A stretch of DNA of 18,944 nucleotides from an uncultured Opitutales bacterium. GTDB taxonomy: Bacteria > Verrucomicrobiota > Verrucomicrobiia > Opitutales > Intestinicryptomonadaceae. The stretch spans positions 1 to 18,944 of the forward strand of contig URDC01000032.1 of the NCBI GenBank assembly GCA_900546565.1, in the 5' to 3' direction. Below the pieces are notes generated by a model, which worked only from the letters and a program-made list of their open reading frames with translations, had not been told where the DNA came from and ran no database searches. Below are positions 14,812 through 18,944 of this stretch, piece by piece. Each line of letters opens with the position of its first letter. The first letter of the stretch is position 1. Position numbers and translations under genes: made by a program.

Positions 14812-15966
14812 ATGGCCGAAGAAGACTATTACAAGCTTTTGGGTGTCGAGAAAACTGCGACGGCTCAGGAAATCAAGAAGGCCTACCGCAAGCTTGCCCT
14901 AAAATACCACCCCGACCGCAACCCCGGCAACAAGGAAGCGGAGGAGAAGTTCAGGCAGGTTTCGGAAGCCTATGAAGTGCTTTCGAATGAAGAAAAACGC
15001 GCCAAGTATGACCAATTCGGGCACGACGCCTTCAAGCAGAATATGGGTGGGGCATCGTATGCGCAGGGCAACTTCGACCCGTTCGACATTTTCCGCGAGG
15101 TTTTCGGCGCGGGCGGCGGCGCATCGTCGGGAGGGTTTTACGACTTTTTCGGCGGAATGGGCGGCGGTTCGCGGTATCGCGACTTCAACGCGCCCGAAGA
15201 GGGTTCGGACATTCGCGCGGAAATCGAGATTTCGCTCGAAGATGCGGCGAAGGGTGTTTCTAAGACTATTCGCTACAACAGAATGGTCGAATGTCCCGAC
15301 TGCAAGGGAACTGGCTCGAAGAGCGGCAAAGGGCGCAAAGCGTGCCCGAAATGCGGCGGGACTGGGCAAGTAAATATGCGCCACGGCCCGATTAGCTTTT
15401 CCCAACCGTGTCCCGATTGTAGAGGAACGGGCGGTGTGGTCGAAGACCCGTGCCCGAAATGCGGCGGCACAGGCAGGGTTAAGGAGCGCACTGAGGTGAA
15501 GGTCGACATTCCCGCGGGTGTCTATACCGGCGCGAGGCTGCGCAAGTCGGGTATGGGCAATGCCGGCGTTAATGGCGGCGCGTATGGCGACTTATACATT
15601 GTCATTTATGTCAAAGCCGACGAGCGTTTCGAGCGCGAAGACGACAATTTGCTTTGTGAAATCAATGTCAAATTCACGCTTGCGGCTCTCGGCGGGCAGA
15701 TTGAAATCGACACTATCACGGGCAAGAAGGCGAATCTCAAAATTCCCGCCGGCACGCAGGCGGGCGCATTGTTGCGCCTGAAAGGGCAGGGTATGCCCAA
15801 TTTGCGCGGCGGCGCGGCGGGCGACCTCTATGTGAAAATCAACATCGAGGTTCCCAAGTCGCTAACTGACGAGCAGCGAAAGAAGCTTGAAGAATTTGCC
15901 AAACTTTGCGGCGACGACAACCACGATGCGGGGAGCAGTCAACCCTTCTACAAAAAATTCTTCTAG
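14812..15966 (+). CDS. dnaJ: DnaJ (Hsp40) co-chaperone
   Basis: The 384-residue protein is a full-length type I DnaJ. The J domain comes first, with KYHPDRNPG giving the HPD tripeptide that triggers DnaK ATPase. A Gly/Phe-rich stretch follows (NFDPFDIFREVFGAGGG). The zinc region has four CxxCxGxG repeats: CPDCKGTG, CPKCGGTG, CPDCRGTG and CPKCGGTG. The substrate-binding C-terminal beta domains include DLYIVIYVKADERFEREDDNL and GDLYVKINIEVPKSLTDEQ. It delivers unfolded proteins to DnaK in the cytoplasm. It overlaps no neighbour and starts six bases after grpE. An 8-bp hairpin, TCTAGGGG-cgaac-CCCCTAGA, covers its TAG stop. Confidence 0.96.
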   Translation: MAEEDYYKLLGVEKTATAQEIKKAYRKLALKYHPDRNPGNKEAEEKFRQVSEAYEVLSNEEKRAKYDQFGHDAFKQNMGGASYAQGNFDPFDIFREVFGAGGGASSGGFYDFFGGMGGGSRYRDFNAPEEGSDIRAEIEISLEDAAKGVSKTIRYNRMVECPDCKGTGSKSGKGRKACPKCGGTGQVNMRHGPISFSQPCPDCRGTGGVVEDPCPKCGGTGRVKERTEVKVDIPAGVYTGARLRKSGMGNAGVNGGAYGDLYIVIYVKADERFEREDDNLLCEINVKFTLAALGGQIEIDTITGKKANLKIPAGTQAGALLRLKGQGMPNLRGGAAGDLYVKINIEVPKSLTDEQRKKLEEFAKLCGDDNHDAGSSQPFYKKFF

Positions 15967-16072
15967 GGGCGAACCCCCTAGAACCTGAGCGTTCTTCGAA
16001 CGCTCCTTGTGTGGAAACGGCGGCTTACTCAGCCGCCGTTTCTGTTTATACACGCATTGAACTTCGTTCAAT
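15962..16072. repeat. Row of four perfect hairpins after dnaJ
   Basis: Four perfect inverted repeats follow each other. They are TCTAGGGG/CCCCTAGA (15962-15982), GAGCGTTC-ttc-GAACGCTC (15987-16005), GAAACGGCGGC/GCCGCCGTTTC (16014-16042) and ATTGAAC-ttc-GTTCAAT (16056-16072). The third looks like the true terminator. Two have a TTC loop, as does TTGGC-ttc-GCCAA at 16436-16448. Confidence 0.85.
16014..16048 (+). terminator. Terminator of the grpE-dnaJ unit
   Basis: An 11-bp perfect stem (16014-16024 with 16032-16042) closes a 7-nt loop and is followed by TGTTTA. The stem is very strong and the T-run modest. Confidence 0.7.
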
Positions 16073-16100
16073 AGCTTCAAATTCGCAAACCGAAGAAATT

Positions 16101-16346
16101 AAAAACGGGCGAGGCGCACTCACGTTGAATTGGTGGGATATAGCTAATGCACAGACCACCCGAGGGAACCTAAATCGGCTTAGAACCAGCGTGGGTGCTG
16201 TAAAAACGGGCGAGGCTCGTTCTAAAAGACGCGTTTGTGAGAATAGGTGGGATAGTGCTTTTGCACAGACCACCCGAGGAAACCTAAATCGGCTTAGAAT
16301 CAGCGTGGGAGCTGTAAAAAACGGCTGAGGCTCGTTCTAAAAGACG
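16101..16346. repeat. Imperfect tandem repeat of 101-115 bp, two and a half copies, with RNA-like fold
   Basis: Units begin with AAAAACGG(G/C) at 16101, 16202 and about 16317. The matching GCACAGACCACC blocks (16149 and 16263) are 114 bases apart, and the third unit is partial. Copies 1 and 2 share a stretch of ~60 bases from ACAGACCACC to the next A-run, with three substitutions. Each unit can form GGTGG...CCACC, AGG-gaa/aaa-CCT and CAGC-gtggg(t/a)-GCTG hairpins. Two of the three substitutions fall in loops. Confidence 0.8.
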
Positions 16347-16557
16347 CGGCTTTTCGAGCCGATGCGTACTTAGGTACGTGAGGTGAAGAAAAACCGTCTT
16401 TTGTTTTTTAGAACGCTCCTACCGTCGCTCAGCTCTTGGCTTCGCCAATTCAACGTTTGCGAAACTAAAAAAAGCAAAGGCGGAATTGCCGTAGGCAATC
16501 GCCGCCACTTCACTACATTTAAAATATTCGCAAACGAGGTGTCCTCAGCCGTTTTTT
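16316..16557. repeat. 242-bp segment bounded by 15-bp perfect inverted repeats (MITE-like)
   Basis: AAAAAACGGCTGAGG (16316-16330) is the exact reverse complement of CCTCAGCCGTTTTTT (16543-16557). Inside are CGTTCTAAAAGACG (16333-16346) against CGTCTTTT-gtttttt-AGAACG (16395-16415), plus GGCT-tttcg-AGCC (16348-16360) and CGTAC-ttag-GTACG (16365-16378). The right end runs into the stop codon of the ROK kinase gene. No transposase is encoded. Confidence 0.6.
16474..16533 (+). repeat. Dispersed hairpin repeat, copy A
   Basis: GCAAAGGC leads into a hairpin of GGCGG-a-ATTGCC, GTA and GGCAAT-cg-CCGCC, then a 27-bp AT-rich tail. Bases 16497-16533 match 18908-18944 in inverted orientation at 36 of 37 positions. 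Confidence 0.85.
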
Positions 16558-17510
16558 TAGTGTTCTAGGGCTGTCCAGACCATAGCCGAAGCTCCGAGGA
16601 TTGCGGCGTCGCCTGCGGGAAGTTCGGACGGCAGAACTTGAACTTTGCCCCTGAACTGCGGCATAAGGTTCTTTTCGATTGCCTCGCGCGTGGGTTGCAA
16701 GATGAGTTCGCCGCTCTTTACGGGCCCGCCGAAAAGGAAAATCGTGGACGGGCGCGAGAAGTGGACGAAATCGGCGAGGCATCTGCCGAGAATCGAGCCG
16801 GTAATTTTGTAGGTCTCGATTGCGGGAAGGTCGCCTGCGCGGGCGGCATCTTCGATGACGCGGGCGTCGAGTTCGTTCCAAGTCTTGTCGGCGATGAGGG
16901 AATTGCCGTTGTGTTTGGAAACCATTTCCAAAAAGGTTCGCTTGATTCCCGTTGCGGAAGCGTATGTTTCGAGGCAGCCGCGCTTGCCGCAGCCGCAGAT
17001 GCGTCCGTTGGGGACGGCGCAGACGTGTCCGAGTTCGCCTGCAAATCCGTCGACGCCGAGCAGAAGTTTTCCGTCGATGATTATGCCCGAGCCGAGCCCC
17101 GTGCCGAGTGTGATTACAATGAAGTGGTTGAGGTTTTTTCCGCCGCCGTAGATTTTTTCGCCGATTGCGGCGGCGTTGGCGTCGTTGCTAAGGTAGATGT
17201 GGTCGAAGCCGAAGCAGCCGCGCAGGGTTTCGACTATCGGGGCGGAGACGCCGAAGGGAAGGTTCGGGGCGAGGTCGATTGTGCCCTTGTAATAGTTGCC
17301 GTTGGGCGCGCCGATTCCGATGCCCATACACTCGCCGTGCTGGTGGTCAATCAGAACCTTGATTGCGGCTACGAGCCCCTGCATATACGAGGCGAAATCG
17401 CCGTAATCGGTCGTTTTGAATTCGTGGCGTTTGTGCACGCGCCCGTCGGCGTCGATGATGCCGAGCTTGGTGTTTGTTCCTCCGATGTCGATACCTATTG
17501 AATATTTCAT
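16557..17510 (-). CDS. ROK-family sugar kinase (glucokinase-like)
   Basis: The 317-residue protein is a ROK kinase. It starts MKYSIGIDIGGTNTKLGIID, the ATP-binding DxGGT block. YLSNDANAAAIGE holds the catalytic Asp. ITLGTGLGSGIIIDGKLLLG and the GELGH block follow. The zinc motif is C-G-C-G-x-x-G-C-L-E in ICGCGKRGCLETYAS. FLFGGPVKSGE and GAAILGA-like PAGDAAILGASAMVW close the fold. It likely phosphorylates glucose or a related hexose or amino sugar with ATP; the exact substrate cannot be told, since ROK kinases vary. It is convergent with dnaJ and divergent from nadD, with about 103 bases between the starts. It has no N-terminal HTH, so it is an enzyme and not a ROK repressor. Confidence 0.93.
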   Translation of the reverse strand: MKYSIGIDIGGTNTKLGIIDADGRVHKRHEFKTTDYGDFASYMQGLVAAIKVLIDHQHGECMGIGIGAPNGNYYKGTIDLAPNLPFGVSAPIVETLRGCFGFDHIYLSNDANAAAIGEKIYGGGKNLNHFIVITLGTGLGSGIIIDGKLLLGVDGFAGELGHVCAVPNGRICGCGKRGCLETYASATGIKRTFLEMVSKHNGNSLIADKTWNELDARVIEDAARAGDLPAIETYKITGSILGRCLADFVHFSRPSTIFLFGGPVKSGELILQPTREAIEKNLMPQFRGKVQVLPSELPAGDAAILGASAMVWTALEH

Positions 17511-17613
17511 AAATTCTGCAAATGTAAAAATTCAATGGCGATATTGCATTGTTTTGAGCAAAATAACAAATTAAAAGTTGATTTTTTTTTGCGAAAATAC
17601 GAATATCAGCGCG
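17511..17613. promoter_or_regulatory. Divergent promoter region between ROK kinase and nadD
   Basis: This short AT-rich gap must carry promoters for both genes. For nadD, TTGATT (17578-17583) and GAATAT (17601-17606) have a 17-bp spacer. They would place the transcript start almost at the ATG, giving a leaderless mRNA. The match is weak. Confidence 0.4.
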
Positions 17614-18210
17614 ATGGACAACGGTTGTTCGATAGGCATTTTGGGCGGGAGTTTCGACCCCGTGCACAGGGCGCATATGGCGATTGCCGAAGCCGCGGCG
17701 CGCCAGCTGCGGCTTGACAAAATTCTGCTGGTGCCCGCGTTTCAGGCGGCTTTGAAATCCGAGAGTGTATGCGCGTCGGACGCGCACAGGCTGCGAATGC
17801 TCGAAATCGCCGCGGCGAAGATGGCGGCGAAGTGTGAAATCGATACGTGCGAGCTTTTACGCGGCGGCGTGAGCTATTCAATCGACACTGCGCGCTACCT
17901 GCGCGCGAAATATCCGACGGCGCGGCTTGTGTGGATTATAGGCTCGGACCACATCGGCAAGCTCTCGCGCTGGCGCGACATTGACGAACTTTGCAAAATC
18001 GTCGAATTTGCCTGCGCGGCGCGTCCGAACTGTCCGACGACCGCCGCCGACCTGCCGAAGACCGCGCGGATTACTTTTGTCAAAACGGAACTTTCCGATG
18101 TTTCTTCAAGCGAAATCCGCGAACGTATAAGGCTCGGAAAAAACACCGATTCTATGCTCGACTCGGACGTGGCTTTGTATATAAACGAAAATAAATTATA
18201 CAAAATTTAG
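17614..18210 (+). CDS. nadD: Nicotinate-nucleotide adenylyltransferase
   Basis: The 198-residue protein is NadD, which makes deamido-NAD from nicotinate mononucleotide and ATP. The nucleotidyltransferase start IGILGGSFDPVHRAHMAIAEAA contains the GGSFDPxHxxH signature. LDKILLVPAF, RLRMLEIAA, SYSIDTARYLRAKYP, LVWIIGSDHIGKLSRWRD and VSSSEIRERI follow in the normal order. I chose ATG 17614 (MDNGCSIGILGG); a TTG at 17578 would add 12 unrelated residues. The usual length is near 200, so it is complete. It is followed by rsfS, a conserved bacterial neighbour. The stop codon lies in a 13-bp tandem repeat. Confidence 0.95.
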   Translation: MDNGCSIGILGGSFDPVHRAHMAIAEAAARQLRLDKILLVPAFQAALKSESVCASDAHRLRMLEIAAAKMAAKCEIDTCELLRGGVSYSIDTARYLRAKYPTARLVWIIGSDHIGKLSRWRDIDELCKIVEFACAARPNCPTTAADLPKTARITFVKTELSDVSSSEIRERIRLGKNTDSMLDSDVALYINENKLYKI

Positions 18211-18230
18211 AACATCAATTTAGAACATCA
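18205..18230. repeat. 13-bp direct repeat across the nadD stop
   Basis: ATTTAGAACATCA occurs twice in tandem (18205-18217 and 18218-18230). The first copy contains the nadD stop codon, and the second ends 11 bases before the rsfS start. Confidence 0.85.
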
Positions 18231-18241
18231 ATCATCAGCAT

Positions 18242-18886
18242 ATGGCGGAAAAAACAAAGAAATCATCTACTTCAAAACGCGTTGCGAAGGCGGCGGAAAA
18301 GCCCGCGGCGAAGTCGGCAGGCGCGAAAAAATCGCCGGTTAAAAAAGTTGCGGCAAAGAAGGCTGTGGCGGTTAAAAAAACTGCCGCGAAGGGTTCTACG
18401 AAATCCGCTGTGAAAGCGGGCGCAAAGAAAGTTGCGGCGAAGTCGACTGTGAAGAAAGCGGCTGGCGTGAAGAAGTCTGGGGCGAAAAAAACTGCCGTCA
18501 AGAAAGTTGCTGCGAAGAAGGTTGTGAAGTCGGTTGTCGATATGAGCGATCCGACGCTTAAAATTGTCAAAGCCTGTTATGACGCCCTTGACGACAAGAA
18601 AGCCGAAGATCTCAAAGTGCTCGATGTGCGCGGAAAGTCGCCTATCACGAATTATTTTATTATAGCGACAGCCAACAGTGAGCCACATTTGCGCGCGCTC
18701 GCCAACGAGCTTGAAAAGACGCTCAAAGACCTAGGGGTGAAGTCAATCGGGCGCGAATCGAACCCCGGCAGCGGGTGGGTTGTTGTCGACGCGTTCGATT
18801 TTATGGCGCACTTGTTTTTGCCCGAGCAACGCGGAATGTATGGGATTGAAGCGTTGTGGAAGGACTCTGTCCCCCTCTTTTGCTAA
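18242..18886 (+). CDS. rsfS: Ribosomal silencing factor RsfS with a 100-residue Lys/Ala-rich histone-like tail
   Basis: The 214-residue protein has two parts. Residues 101-214 are RsfS (DUF143): VLDVRGKSPITNYFIIATA, GRESNPGSGWVVVDAFDFMAHLF and YGIEALWKDS. RsfS binds ribosomal protein uL14 and blocks subunit joining in poor conditions. Residues 1-100 are almost only Lys, Ala, Val, Ser and Thr in AAKK/VKK repeats, like bacterial histone H1-like tails that bind nucleic acids. An internal ATG at 18542 (MSDPTLKIVK) would give a normal-length RsfS. The upstream frame is open for 100 codons with clear protein-like repeats, and an ATG stands at 18242, so I favour the long form. It follows nadD by 31 bases, the usual neighbour. 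The region after its stop enters an inverted repeat. Confidence 0.88.
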   Translation: MAEKTKKSSTSKRVAKAAEKPAAKSAGAKKSPVKKVAAKKAVAVKKTAAKGSTKSAVKAGAKKVAAKSTVKKAAGVKKSGAKKTAVKKVAAKKVVKSVVDMSDPTLKIVKACYDALDDKKAEDLKVLDVRGKSPITNYFIIATANSEPHLRALANELEKTLKDLGVKSIGRESNPGSGWVVVDAFDFMAHLFLPEQRGMYGIEALWKDSVPLFC

Positions 18887-18907
18887 AAGCCGCGAGGACG
18901 CCTCCCG

Positions 18908-18944
18908 TTGCGAATATTTTAAATGTAGTGAAGAGGCGGCGATT
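18908..18944 (-). repeat. Dispersed hairpin repeat, copy B (runs off the window)
   Basis: These 37 bases are the reverse complement of 16497-16533 with one mismatch. The copy continues beyond the window, where the hairpin part is expected. Together the copies flank the ROK kinase, nadD and rsfS genes in opposite orientations. Confidence 0.9.

Larger units (their letters stand above)
15967..16556. other. 590-bp gene-free, structure-rich zone between dnaJ and the ROK kinase
   Basis: No coding frame with family features is present. It holds the hairpin row (15962-16072), two and a half copies of a ~101-115-bp repeat (16101-16346) and a 242-bp segment with 15-bp inverted ends (16316-16557). A dispersed hairpin repeat (16474-16533) sits inside that segment. 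Confidence 0.85.

Noticed and set aside
15906..16328. A + strand frame of 140 codons with a repeated peptide (AQTTRGNLNRLR) over the tandem repeat
   Set aside because: It starts inside dnaJ in another frame, and no start or ribosome site lies at the repeat. The peptide repeat follows from the DNA repeat. Two of three changes are synonymous, which is too few to argue for coding.

Overview
The window is about 19 kb of dense bacterial DNA, rich in GCG, GGC and CGC codons. It mostly holds housekeeping genes, broken by hairpin-rich intergenic patches. The gene set fits a Gram-negative bacterium of the PVC group, most likely Verrucomicrobiota (Opitutae-like). Pointers are a fused AroA-Cmk protein next to tyrA and plsC, a Lys/Ala-rich tail on RsfS, weak Shine-Dalgarno sites and a 6S-like RNA. 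The taxonomic call is inference from gene content and was not tested by any search.

Left part (1-4142): the 3' end of carB runs into carA, in the order carB-carA. The CarA protein has lost the catalytic Cys and His of its glutaminase domain. Directly downstream on the same strand is a two-gene Septu-type defence module (PtuA-like ATPase and PtuB-like HNH nuclease). A T/G-rich gap with a palindrome leads to a five-gene run (4310-8792): tyrA, an aroA-cmk fusion, plsC, a Gdx/SugE-type SMR exporter and queE. It ends in a hairpin terminator that overlaps the 3' end of a convergent gene for an unrecognised six-helix membrane protein.

Middle part (9482-14055): a probable 6S RNA gene of about 187 nt is followed by three 68-bp tandem hairpin repeats and 14-bp A-rich repeats. 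Next come an AmpG-like MFS transporter, a RodZ-like membrane-anchored HTH protein with a clear terminator, a small Dabb-domain protein and a CCA-adding enzyme with an HD domain.

Right part (14131-18944): grpE and dnaJ form a chaperone pair. They are followed by a 590-bp gene-free zone packed with hairpins, two and a half copies of a ~101-115-bp repeat, and a 242-bp segment bounded by 15-bp inverted repeats. A ROK-family sugar kinase (minus strand) is divergent from nadD and rsfS. These three genes are flanked by a 37-bp inverted repeat that matches at 36 of 37 bases.

The strongest leads are the glutaminase-dead CarA, the compact Septu pair beside the car genes, the RsfS with a histone-like tail, and the family of intergenic hairpin repeats.
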